Origin: Paramesorhizobium deserti
GTDB lineage: Bacteria > Pseudomonadota > Alphaproteobacteria > Rhizobiales > Rhizobiaceae
Direction: 5' to 3'
NCBI RefSeq assembly: GCF_001558695.1
Contig: NZ_LNTU01000012.1
Location: 1-64,000 of the forward strand
DNA length: 64,000 nt
Part shown: one piece after another, positions 8,469 through 16,445 of the stretch
How positions within the stretch are numbered: the stretch's first letter is position 1
Layout of the letters: every line of letters starts with the position of its first letter
Position numbers and translations under genes: made by a program
The notes under the pieces: model-generated
Told to the model about the DNA's origin: nothing
What the model saw: the letters and a program-made list of their open reading frames with translations, nothing else
Database searches by the model: none

Positions 8469-9662
8469 ATGGACAGAAAATTGCGTTTGAGGAAAAAGAC
8501 GAAAATGGACGCAAAGACCAGGGGAATAAAGCTGCTCGATATTTTTGCGAGCACGACATACCCGATCGTTTCCGCATTTGAATATGAATTTTTGAAAGAG
8601 GAAGCCGTTGTTCAAGCAAGAATGAACGCCTCGACAATCTATTTCATTCTGCAAAGGCCGCTCATTTACTTCGACAATCTTGTGCCGGAAGATGGAGCAT
8701 TGTCGTTCGATATCGTGGATGGGCTCAATGCGCCGCTGCAATGCGAAGTCAGACTCAGTGATCTTGGTGTTCCAAATGCTTCAGATTGCGAACTGGAAAT
8801 CCTTTGGTACCGTGATCCAGAAACCCGTGAGGTCCCATTCAAGGAGGTCGCTGGGTTCCGCCTGCTCGATGTAAATGGGAAACTTATCGTATGGGAAACA
8901 CCGCAGAAGCTTATTTATGAAAAATTCGCCAACGGCCTTCCTGTTTTCATCAAAGGTGACGTGACACCCTACCTGAACTATCATGTGCATTACATTGGTC
9001 AGGCCTTCTCCCAAAAAATATGGAAAAGGCTGACTGGTCACGAAAAACTGCAAAAGATTTTGACGCTAGAGGAGCCTTTGAGCGCTCTAACGACGCGACC
9101 TGCGCTAGAAATCTCGATCTTGATGTTGTCCATCGGGGGCATCAGTGACAATCCGCTGTTTCCATATAACGACGCGTTCGAACCAAAGCATGGCAATCCG
9201 ATCTTGTACGAGTTCGACTTTGACGACGCTAACGACTCATTCGAGCGGTTTTACAATCCGCAACTCCAGCCGGGCGCGGCCGAGTTAACGAACGAAGTCG
9301 AGGCTTTGCTAATCCACTTGTTCAAACCGGAGTACAACAAAAAACTCTTTCGGCATTACCCATTTTTCAAGAACGGTGCGCGTTCGGCTGGTTATTCAGA
9401 TACACACCTTGTGATCGAAAAGCTGCCAGCGATTCTCTCGACAAAGCATCACCAGCAAGGCGCCGTATTCAAATCATGTGCCCCGCATCGCCTACATGGC
9501 TACGTCGAAATTGCCGGAGCTGGTCGAGCTGGCGATGGCGAAACCACTTGTGTCGGCCGGGATGGTGGCGGAAATGCTCGACGACACGCCGCAAGCGGCG
9601 CGGCGGATCGTTTTGGAACTGGGCTTGAGGGAGATGACGGGGAGGGGAGGTTTCGGACATAG
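8469..9662 (+). CDS. GIY-YIG-like protein with aberrant C-terminal tail
   Basis: The first about 335 residues look genuine and are AT-richer than the surroundings. Near residues 175 to 195 the sequence YHVHYIGQAFSQKIWKRLTGH resembles the YIG-x(n)-R-x3-H signature of GIY-YIG nucleases, and EALLIHLFKPEYN near 275 to 290 resembles the later Glu and Asn motifs. From about 9480 the frame runs through a copy of the DUF1612 3' end in the wrong frame, so the last 60 residues are not native and the true C-terminus was lost. Start 8469 or the ATG at 8505. It could be a truncated effector nuclease; the GIY-YIG assignment is by motif only. Confidence 0.5.
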   Translation: MDRKLRLRKKTKMDAKTRGIKLLDIFASTTYPIVSAFEYEFLKEEAVVQARMNASTIYFILQRPLIYFDNLVPEDGALSFDIVDGLNAPLQCEVRLSDLGVPNASDCELEILWYRDPETREVPFKEVAGFRLLDVNGKLIVWETPQKLIYEKFANGLPVFIKGDVTPYLNYHVHYIGQAFSQKIWKRLTGHEKLQKILTLEEPLSALTTRPALEISILMLSIGGISDNPLFPYNDAFEPKHGNPILYEFDFDDANDSFERFYNPQLQPGAAELTNEVEALLIHLFKPEYNKKLFRHYPFFKNGARSAGYSDTHLVIEKLPAILSTKHHQQGAVFKSCAPHRLHGYVEIAGAGRAGDGETTCVGRDGGGNARRHAASGAADRFGTGLEGDDGEGRFRT

Positions 9663-9699
9663 GGGATTGTTTAGAAGCGTAGCCTTTGATCGACCGTAA
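9487..9699 (+). pseudogene. Fragment of DUF1612 gene, 3' end
   Basis: In its own frame this stretch encodes [19 protein letters not shown] and [19 protein letters not shown], nearly identical to residues 325 to 370 of the intact DUF1612 protein at 7171 to 8310, and the DNA similarity continues a little past the stop. It is the tail of a second DUF1612 gene whose body was replaced by the GIY-YIG-like gene. The IS66 element begins at 9696. Confidence 0.75.
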
Positions 9700-9923
9700 G
9701 CGACAAGCTGAGGCCGTTTAGGCGGCGTAGTTCCACGGCATGAGCGCGTCGATTTCGCTGCTCGGCCAGCCATTGGCAATGCGCTCGAGGGTTTGCGTGA
9801 GCCAGGCGAGTAAGCGACAAGCTGAGGCCGTTTAGGCGGCGTAGTTCCACGGCATGAGCGCGTCGATTTCGCTGCTCGGCCAGCCATTGGCAATGCGCTC
9901 GAGGGTTTGCGTGAGCCAGGCGA
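9696..9923. repeat. 114-bp tandem duplication of the IS66 left end
   Basis: Bases 9696 to 9809 and 9810 to 9923 are two copies of the terminal repeat plus the last coding bases of tnpC. The functional boundary could be at either copy. Confidence 0.85.
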
Positions 9924-11424
9924 GTGGATCGACGTTGTTCATCTTCGCCGTCTGCAGCAGTGTGGCGATGGTTGCCCAGGTCCTTCCACCGCCGTCGCTG
10001 CCGGCGAAGAGTGAGTTCTTTCTCGTGATGGCCTGGGGCCGGATTGCTCGTTCAACGATGTTGGAGTCGAGCTCGATGTGGCCGTCGGTCAGGAAGCGCT
10101 CGAAGATGGCGCGACGCGAGATGGCGTAGCGGATCGCCTCGGCGAGCTTCGATTTTCCGGAGATCCGCGGCAGGGTTTTCTGCCAGAGGGCAAAGAGCTC
10201 AGCAACGATCGCGGCTGAGGTTTGCTGACGCGCCGCGACGCGGGCCTCAGGGCTTTGCCCGCGCACGGTCTCCTCAATCTGCCAGAGCTTCGCCATCCGC
10301 TCGACTGCTTCCGTTGCGACCTTCGAGCTTTCCGCGACATGCAGCTCATAGAACTTGCGCCGACTGTGTGACCAGCAGCCAGCCAATGTGACGCCGTCAT
10401 TGCCGCGATCGGAGCGGACCAGCTTGTTGTAGGCGGCATACCCATCGACCTGGAGAATGCCGCGATAGCCGTTCAGATGACGGGCTACGCACTCGCCGGC
10501 TCGACTATCCTCGAAGCGATAGGCCACCATCGGCGGACCGCTGCCGCCAAATGGTCGGTCATCCCTGGCATAGGCCCAAAGCCAGGCTGTCTTCGTCGAT
10601 CCGGAGCCGGGAGCGAGCGTCGGCAAGGTGGTTTCGTCGGCGAAGATCCGCCCCCCCTTCTTGATCTCATCAAAGAGGTAGTCGACGAGGATCTCCAGCT
10701 CGAACCCGAGCTTGCCCATCCATTGCGCCATCAGCTTGCGGTCGAGCTCGACCTTGTCGCGGGCGTAGATCGCTTCCTGCCGATAGAGCGGCAGGCCATC
10801 GGCATATTTGGAGACGGCGATCTGGGCCAGAAGCGCTTCCGTGGGAATGCCGCCTTCGATGATGTGCGCCGGGGCCGCCGCCTGGATGACGCCGTCTTCG
10901 TTTTTGAAGGCATATTTCGGCCGCCGGGTGACGATGACGCGGAACCTCGCCGGCACCACATCCAGCCGCTCCGACACATCCTCGCCGATCAGCACCTTCC
11001 GTTTGCCGGCATGCTCGGGCAGATCTTCCGGCTCGATCACCACTTCGACCCGCTCAAGATGGGGTGCGAAGCCCTTGCGCGGCCGCGGCGGACGTTTGAC
11101 ATCCGGGCGCTCGCGGCCCTTGTTGATCTGTGCCTTGATCGCGGCGATGCCGGTCTCGATCTCCTCGAAGACAAAGACCTGCTGCTCGTCGTCAATGGTG
11201 GAGGAGCCGAGTTTTTCCGATCGCCGGCCGAAGCGGGCACGATCAAAGGCCTTCAGGATCTGCGTCAGCCGCTCGATGCGCTCATCGGCATCGGCGTTGC
11301 GGGCCTTCAGATCGGCGACCTCACTCTCCAGGACATCGGCGCGCGCCGCCTTCTCGGCCATGGCAAGCGCAAAAGCTTTCAGCGCTTCAATGTCGTCTGG
11401 AAGGTTGAGATCGGGTGGCGTCAT
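9832..11424 (-). CDS. tnpC: IS66 transposase TnpC
   Basis: The 530-residue protein is a full-length IS66 transposase. It has an N-terminal coiled-coil/zinc-finger region (FDRARFGRRSEKL), the central DDE domain with FADETTLPTLAPGSG, VDGYAAYNKLV and the Glu-containing C-terminal part (NIVERAIRPQAITRKNSLFAGSDGGG), and the usual C-terminal helical tail ending PWNYAA. The final codons lie in the duplicated left terminus. No disruption is visible. Confidence 0.95.
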   Translation of the reverse strand: MTPPDLNLPDDIEALKAFALAMAEKAARADVLESEVADLKARNADADERIERLTQILKAFDRARFGRRSEKLGSSTIDDEQQVFVFEEIETGIAAIKAQINKGRERPDVKRPPRPRKGFAPHLERVEVVIEPEDLPEHAGKRKVLIGEDVSERLDVVPARFRVIVTRRPKYAFKNEDGVIQAAAPAHIIEGGIPTEALLAQIAVSKYADGLPLYRQEAIYARDKVELDRKLMAQWMGKLGFELEILVDYLFDEIKKGGRIFADETTLPTLAPGSGSTKTAWLWAYARDDRPFGGSGPPMVAYRFEDSRAGECVARHLNGYRGILQVDGYAAYNKLVRSDRGNDGVTLAGCWSHSRRKFYELHVAESSKVATEAVERMAKLWQIEETVRGQSPEARVAARQQTSAAIVAELFALWQKTLPRISGKSKLAEAIRYAISRRAIFERFLTDGHIELDSNIVERAIRPQAITRKNSLFAGSDGGGRTWATIATLLQTAKMNNVDPLAWLTQTLERIANGWPSSEIDALMPWNYAA

Positions 11425-11497
11425 CGGTTCGACCAGAGCACATTTTGCGCCGGTTTTCCTGCCCTTTCAGGCCACTGATTCACTTCGCCGCAAGGCT

Positions 11498-11842
11498 TTA
11501 CCCAACAATCTCCGGCGGCTTGACCGGTACGGCGCGGACCCGCTTCCAGTCCATGCCATCGATGAGCGCCAGAAGCTGGGCATGATTGAGCTGGATCCGG
11601 TTATGCCCGATGCGGGGCCAGCAGAACTGCGCCTTCTCCAGTCGCTTGGAATAGAGACAGACCCCTGATCCATCCCACCAGACGATCTTGACCCTGTCTA
11701 CACGTTTGGCCCGGAAGACGTAAAGCGCACCGTTGAACGGATCATTGCCGGCATCCCGCACCAGCGACAGCAAGCTGTCCGGACCCTTGCGGAAGTCGAC
11801 AGGATGACTGGCCAGGAACACCTTCACGCCGGAGGGGATCAT
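11498..11842 (-). CDS. tnpB: IS66 accessory protein TnpB
   Basis: This 114-residue protein carries the IS66 Orf2 signature: SGVKVFLASHPVDFRKG, ALYVFRAKRVDRVKIVWWDG and GVCLYSKRLEK. IS66 TnpB assists transposition by an unknown mechanism. The ATG at 11842 overlaps the tnpA stop, indicating translational coupling. Confidence 0.92.
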   Translation of the reverse strand: MIPSGVKVFLASHPVDFRKGPDSLLSLVRDAGNDPFNGALYVFRAKRVDRVKIVWWDGSGVCLYSKRLEKAQFCWPRIGHNRIQLNHAQLLALIDGMDWKRVRAVPVKPPEIVG

Positions 11843-12222
11843 GCCGATCGCACCGCCCGGATCACCCGCTGCAAGTGCGCCTCGTCGACGTCCGCGCCGG
11901 CGCGCACGACAACATCGCCAATGACGACCTCGACCACCGCGCCTGCCGCCTGCACCACGGCCGCTTCGCAACTCGAAAGCCGCGATGAAGCACGTCGCCT
12001 GTTCCGAACATCACGACGCCAGGTGAAGAGTTGCGACGGGTGAATGCCAACCCGATGCGCGATCGCCGAGACGCTCGCGCCAGGCTCCATTGCCTCCGCC
12101 ACAACCTGCGCCTTGAACGCATCCGACCAACGCCGGCGAAGTTGCCGTGGGGCGCCCTCGAGGCGCTCAGCAACCGCTTCAATCATGTGGAAGGTTCTAG
12201 TTTCAGAACTAGGCGCAGACAT
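11839..12222 (-). CDS. tnpA: IS66 accessory protein TnpA (HTH)
   Basis: This 127-residue protein contains a transposase-type helix-turn-helix (RRRWSDAFKAQVVAEAMEPG, then VSAIAHRVGIHPSQLFTWRR), as in IS66 Orf1 proteins, which probably bind the IS ends. It is the first gene of the element and its stop overlaps the tnpB start. Confidence 0.9.
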   Translation of the reverse strand: MSAPSSETRTFHMIEAVAERLEGAPRQLRRRWSDAFKAQVVAEAMEPGASVSAIAHRVGIHPSQLFTWRRDVRNRRRASSRLSSCEAAVVQAAGAVVEVVIGDVVVRAGADVDEAHLQRVIRAVRSA

Positions 12223-12500
12223 AGAAGCTCACAGCAGCTCATCGTGTCCGCTACCAATATACGACCGCTCACTCCCTACGCCAGACGGGGTCTCCTTGTC
12301 GCTTACAATTCACCTCGATCAAGGCTAAGATAATCACAGCATAGACTGCTTCACTTTTGTCGATCCAGCCCGCAACCGGAAGCGCTTTTACCGTCGCTAG
12401 ATACCCCGGTTATAATGTATGCGTTTAGCGTCAATGTTAGCTCCCGGGCGCCGGATGAGCAGACTTTGCGCCCGCTAATGAGACGGGCTCATCCCCACGC

Positions 12501-12743
12501 TCACAGCTCGCCGGTCTCGGTCCCAACGGTATCGAAAGGAAGATGTCGCGTGCGTTGGCATACGACGAGGTTTGAACGGTCCCAGCGATCTAGCTCATCG
12601 ATTGGGTATAGGACTGCTTTGCCAATTTTGATGAACGATGGCCCGATCCTCTTAGATCGCCAATTGCGCAGCGTGCCGTCGCTGATTTGATTGCGATAAC
12701 GTTCGACGACCTCATCCAGCGTTAGATAAATAGGAACAGACAC
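12501..12743 (-). CDS. Excisionase-like small HTH protein
   Basis: I choose the GTG at 12743, which has AGGAG six bases upstream, over the longer frame from 12818. The 80-residue product reads IYLTLDEVVERYRNQISDGTL then NWRSKRIGPSFIKIGKAVLY and LDRWDRSN, the winged-helix pattern of MerR/AlpA-type excisionases and prophage regulators. Such proteins act as recombination directionality factors or regulators of mobile elements. It stands alone between the IS66 element and a divergent pseudogene. Confidence 0.65.
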   Translation of the reverse strand: MSVPIYLTLDEVVERYRNQISDGTLRNWRSKRIGPSFIKIGKAVLYPIDELDRWDRSNLVVCQRTRHLPFDTVGTETGEL

Positions 12744-12892
12744 AAAATACTCCTGGGCTTTCGCAATTGTGCGGCAGCCTGTTGCACAATAACGGATGAT
12801 GAAACTAGGCGATGCCAAGGAGGATTCTATGATGCTTGAAGCGGCATTGGACCTCTGAGGGGGCAGACAGAGAGAGCATCGAAGGAATCACC

Positions 12893-14119
12893 GTGGCACA
12901 AGTTTTTACGCGCGAAGAATTTTACGAACTCGTCTGGTCCAAGCCGTTGACACATTTAGCAAAGGACTTCGCGATCTCCGATGTCGCGCTTCACAAGATT
13001 TGCAGGAAGCATGACATCCCCAATCCACCGCTTGGCTGGTGGGCGAAGAAGGCAGCCGGGAAGAAGGTGAAGCAAACGCCGCTGCCGAAGGCCAAGGCGG
13101 GAAGTGCTGACAGGATCACAATTGCCAGTGCAGACCTCAGCCGTGAAGCTGCCGCGCTCGCGGGCGTGCGCGAACAGGCACGTATTCTCGCGTCTGAAGG
13201 CGATGATAGCCAGGCAGCCCCGCCGCACCCGGTCATCGAGCGGACGCTCGCATGGCTCAGAAAGGCGAAGCCATCCGATATCGGTATCGTCGCTGCTGAC
13301 AGGCCTGGGCTCATCAAGTGTGAGGTGGCGTCGTCGTCGATCGACCGTCTTGCCGTCGCCCTGCCGCGGATTGTCCGGGCAGCATCACTCCAAGGCTTCG
13401 AGCTCGTTGCAGGCGAGGGCTTGGCGAAATTCAAATCCGAAACTGAGACCGTCGGCTTCTCGATCACAGAAACGATCAGGCGGGAGAAACATGTACTGAC
13501 TGATGCTGAGCGGGCCAAAGAGGAGGCCTGGGAACGAAAGAGAGATCGCGCGGCGAGGCGAAACTCTTGGGACGACGTTTTCTTCGACAGACCTCGTTTT
13601 CCGGAATGGGACTACCGTCCGACCGGTCAGCTCTCGTTTGAATTCGAGCAGGTCTATGTTTTCCGGGGGCACTGCGCCGCGCCGGAGTTTCCGCGACGCC
13701 AAAGTTCAGCGGCTGGAGAATATGGCCAGTGATATCGCTGTAGGCCTCGCGGTGCTCGCAGCGGCGAAGACGGAAGAGCGGCTCAGGCGTGAAGCGGAGC
13801 AGCGGAGGATCGAGGAGGAACGCCGTCGCCGCGAACTGGCTGCGCGCATCAAACATGTTGAGGATCGCCGTACCACCGGCCTGGGAGCGATTCTCTCCGA
13901 ACTCGACGAACTGGATCGGCTTCGTCGTCTCATTGCCATGCTCACGGAGGAGGTTTGGCTGAGCCGCGCCCCCGGTTGTCGGCGTTCCTGACCTGGGCGA
14001 GGGAGCATTTAGCGAAGCGTGAGGCTCGCCTATCACCGCAGGCGATGGAGGAGCGGTTCGAGGCGGAGCGTCTATTCGGCGATGATGATGATCACGGCTT
14101 CGCGCCCTCGCGGTGGTAG
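12893..14119 (+). pseudogene. Hypothetical protein, two frameshifts
   Basis: The gene starts at a GTG at 12893 preceded by AAGGA and encodes VAQVFTREEFYELVWSKPL and HLAKDFAISDVALHKICRKH, a HTH-like N-terminus found in a family of long hypothetical proteins. Near 13660 the frame shifts to RSFRDAKVQRLENMASDIA and a coiled coil rich in Arg and Glu (LRREAEQRRIEEERRRR). Near 13965 it shifts again to LSAFLTWAREHLAKREARL, ending FAPSRWW at 14119. The pieces fit one protein of about 405 residues. I do not recognise a function; DNA binding is plausible. Confidence 0.65.
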
Positions 14120-14147
14120 GCTGGCGAGGTGAGGAAGTCTCGATAGG

Positions 14148-14321
14148 TTATTGATGGCGCGGCAGGCGAGGGCCGATGCTTTTGGCTGCAGGCGGGTTGT
14201 CTGGCACCTTGTCGCGCTGCGGGGGTGGCAGGACTTGACGCAACGCGTGATATCGCCTCTCGATTTCCTCCTGCTGGGCCGGTGGAAGATCGGCCATGAC
14301 TTCGTCGATCGTGCGAGGCAT
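14148..14321 (-). pseudogene. Possible HigA-like antitoxin N-terminal fragment
   Basis: The 57-residue minus-strand frame starts MPRTIDEVMADLPPAQQEEI then ERRYHALRQ, like the N-terminal helix of HigA-type XRE antitoxins. The helix-turn-helix that should follow is absent; the frame ends in a Pro-rich, unrelated stretch. No toxin partner is visible upstream. It is a weak call based on about 30 residues. Confidence 0.35.
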
Positions 14322-14361
14322 GCGGGTTGCTTTCGTTGAAGTGCCGGGAAATGGATACGGG

Positions 14362-14463
14362 TCAGCCCGGCGATTTCTTGGGACGACTCGCGCCGTCTTT
14401 GGTCAGATCCCACCGATCCTTCTTCTCGTTATGGATAAGCATGAATTTCGGCAGCTTGGCCAT
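14362..14463 (-). pseudogene. DUF2188 protein fragment
   Basis: After a good ribosome binding site (GGAGGAGG) the frame reads MAKLPKFMLIHNEKKDRWDL then TKDGASRPKKSPG and stops. The N-terminus matches DUF2188 proteins, which usually continue with a second half of the same length. The 3' part is missing, so this is a truncated remnant. Confidence 0.5.
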
Positions 14464-14515
14464 TTCCTCCTCCAGAAGCGCTCCATCTCTCTGGTTTGAA
14501 TATTGCGCTTTTATG

Positions 14516-14599
14516 CCTACCATTGATGGGTCGAAAATGCGAAACCCCGAACTTGTCCTTCGGTTTAGACTCATGCTATTTTCACCCACTAATGGTAGG
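14516..14599 (+). promoter_or_regulatory. AbiE promoter with inverted-repeat operators
   Basis: CCTACCATTGATGGGT (14516 to 14531) and ACCCACTAATGGTAGG (14584 to 14599) are inverted copies with two mismatches, 52 bp apart. Between them is a sigma70-like promoter, TTGTCC (14553 to 14558) and TATTTT (14577 to 14582), spacer 18. AbiEi antitoxins are known to repress their own operon by binding two inverted repeats in the promoter. The downstream copy covers the abiEi start codon and the predicted start site is only a few bases upstream, so the mRNA may be leaderless. Confidence 0.65.
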
Positions 14600-15383
14600 T
14601 CAAAAGAACGAAAAGATAAACCAATTGCATCGCCTGCTCCCCGAGGGGCTGGTGGTTGACACCGCTTGGCTGGAAAAGCACGGCTACCGTCGGCAGTGGC
14701 GCGAAAAGTACGTGGCGCAGGGCTGGCTCGAAGGTGTCGTTCGTGGCGTCTATCAGCGACCGACCGGCAACGTTGATCAGGCGATAGCGTGGCAGCGCGT
14801 GATCATCTCGCTCCAGCGACTTCTGGACAAATCCGTGCACGTCGGTGGCCGCAGTGCCCTCGAGCTACAAGGCCTGACGCACTACCTCCGCTTTTCGGGC
14901 AAGCCAGAAGTCCATCTGTATGCCTATGGCAGCTTGCCTGGCTGGGTCGAGCGAATACCGACCGACGCTCAGTTTGTCGAACACAAGGCAGACAAGCTCT
15001 TCGATGCCGACGCACCTGGAAGGACGCGCCTGGCATGGGGACACTGGGGGTGGGAGCTTGATGTCTCCGCGCCGGAGCGAGCATTTTGCGAGCTTCTCGA
15101 CCTGCTCCCGTCCCGGGAGACCTTCCATCAAGCGGACGTCCTAATGGAGTCGGTTCGCACTCTAAGCCCGAAGCGAGTTCAGGCCGTGCTGGAAGCGTGC
15201 CGTAGCGTGAAGGTGAAGCGGCTGTTCCTCTGGTTCGCCGAGCGGCACGCCCATCCATGGTTCGGCCGGCTCGATCTCAAACGTATCGACCTCGGTCGTG
15301 GCAAGCGCCAGATCGAGGTGGGTGGTCGGCTGGACAGCAAGTATCAGATCACTGTGCCGGAGACACTCGATGCCGGCGTCTGA
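14592..15383 (+). CDS. abiEi: AbiEi-type antitoxin/repressor
   Basis: The 263-residue protein begins, from the ATG at 14592, with the AbiEi winged-helix: LHRLLPEGLVVDTAWLEKHG, WREKYVAQGWLEGVVRGVY. The C-terminal antitoxin domain follows (ALELQGLTHYLRFSGKPEV, APERAFCELLDLLP). AbiEi is a type IV antitoxin that represses the operon and antagonises AbiEii. Its stop overlaps the abiEii start by 14 bases. AbiE systems abort phage infection. No damage is visible. Confidence 0.88.
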   Translation: MVGQKNEKINQLHRLLPEGLVVDTAWLEKHGYRRQWREKYVAQGWLEGVVRGVYQRPTGNVDQAIAWQRVIISLQRLLDKSVHVGGRSALELQGLTHYLRFSGKPEVHLYAYGSLPGWVERIPTDAQFVEHKADKLFDADAPGRTRLAWGHWGWELDVSAPERAFCELLDLLPSRETFHQADVLMESVRTLSPKRVQAVLEACRSVKVKRLFLWFAERHAHPWFGRLDLKRIDLGRGKRQIEVGGRLDSKYQITVPETLDAGV

Positions 15384-16287
15384 AGCCTATCGCGCGCAAG
15401 TCGGCCTCCTTGTTCGAGTTCTTCCGCTCGTTGCAGAGGAGAACGTTTTTGCATTGAAGGGTGGCACGGCCATCAATCTTTTCGTTAGAGACCTTCCACG
15501 TCTGTCGGTCGATATCGATCTGACCTATCTGCCGGTCGAAGATCGCGCGACTTCTCTCGCCAATATCGATGCCGCCATACGACGGATTGCTGCCCGAATA
15601 GCCGAGAATGTACCGCACAGCCGCACCCAGGTCGTGCCGCTGCACAGCGAAGGCACTGCAACAAAGGTGCTGGTTACCTCCGACGGTGTGCAGATCAAGA
15701 TCGAGGTGACGCCTGTCATTCGTGGCTGCGTCTACTCTCCTGAAACACGGGCGGTTTGCGACCGGGTCGAAGAGCTCTTCGGCTATGCCGAGGTGCCCGT
15801 TGTGTCCTTCCCGGACCTCTACGCTGGCAAGATCGTCGCCGCTTTGGATCGGCAGCATCCGCGAGATTTGTTCGATGTCAGGGATCTGCTCGCGAATGAG
15901 GGAATATCCGATGAGCTGCGGCGTGCCTTCATTGTCTACATCCTGAGCCACAACAGGCCGATGGGCGAGGTCTTGGCGCCGACGCGCAAGGACTTGCGCC
16001 ACGAATTTGACGCGGGGTTTGCCGGCATGACGGAAGAGCCCGTGACCCTGGAGGCGCTGTACGATGCTCGTGAAGCTCTAATCGTCGAGGTCGTTGGCAA
16101 GATGCCCGCCGAGCACCGGCGCTTTCTTCTCTCCTTCAAAGCCAGCGAGCCAGAGTGGGACTTGCTAGGCGTGCCTGGAGCCGCTGACTTGCCGGCGGTG
16201 CGCTGGAAGGTCGACAACTTGGCCAAACTTTCGGAGGGCCGACGCGAAAAGCTGTTGTCTGATCTCAGGCGGGTGCTCGCGACATGA
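15370..16287 (+). CDS. abiEii: AbiEii-type nucleotidyltransferase toxin
   Basis: I use the ATG at 15370, giving 305 residues. DUF1814/AbiEii motifs are present: KGGTAINLF (GG-S/T motif), the D-x-D in SVDIDLTYL, the Lys in VQIKIEV, and the late motif FPDLYAGKIVAALDRQHPRD. AbiEii-type toxins are nucleotidyltransferases (in the related MenT, tRNA is the substrate) that arrest growth. The 14-base overlap with abiEi indicates coupled translation. Confidence 0.88.
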   Translation: MPASEAYRAQVGLLVRVLPLVAEENVFALKGGTAINLFVRDLPRLSVDIDLTYLPVEDRATSLANIDAAIRRIAARIAENVPHSRTQVVPLHSEGTATKVLVTSDGVQIKIEVTPVIRGCVYSPETRAVCDRVEELFGYAEVPVVSFPDLYAGKIVAALDRQHPRDLFDVRDLLANEGISDELRRAFIVYILSHNRPMGEVLAPTRKDLRHEFDAGFAGMTEEPVTLEALYDAREALIVEVVGKMPAEHRRFLLSFKASEPEWDLLGVPGAADLPAVRWKVDNLAKLSEGRREKLLSDLRRVLAT

Positions 16288-16445
16288 GACACGAGGGACG
16301 CGTGGGGAGCGCCGAAGTGAAAAGGAACAAAACGACGATCTGCAGGCTATGCTCCGCAGTAGTTGGCTCTCAGGCTGCAGCGCTGACGATGTGGATTGCC
16401 AGAACGTCGGCGCTTCAAAACACAGCCGAGCTGAGAGGCTAGACC

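Larger units (their letters stand above)
9696..12306. mobile_element. IS66-family insertion sequence (tnpA-tnpB-tnpC)
   Basis: The element is bounded by GTAAGCGACAAG at the left and its inverse CTTGTCGCTTAC at the right (ending 12306), matching the GTAAGCG terminus of IS66 elements. All three genes are present and open on the minus strand. The left end occurs twice: the first 114 bp (9696 to 9809) are repeated at 9810 to 9923. The eight bases before 9696 (GATCGACC) and after 12306 (AATTCACC) do not match, so the expected 8-bp target duplication is missing and the element was involved in a rearrangement after insertion. Confidence 0.9.

Noticed and set aside
9688-12314. 8-bp target duplication of the IS66 element
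   Set aside because: The flanking octamers differ, also when the second left end at 9810 is used.
14072-14413. 113-residue minus-strand frame
   Set aside because: Its composition is Arg/Pro/Ser-rich with no family; a different frame on the same strand carries the HigA-like N-terminus.
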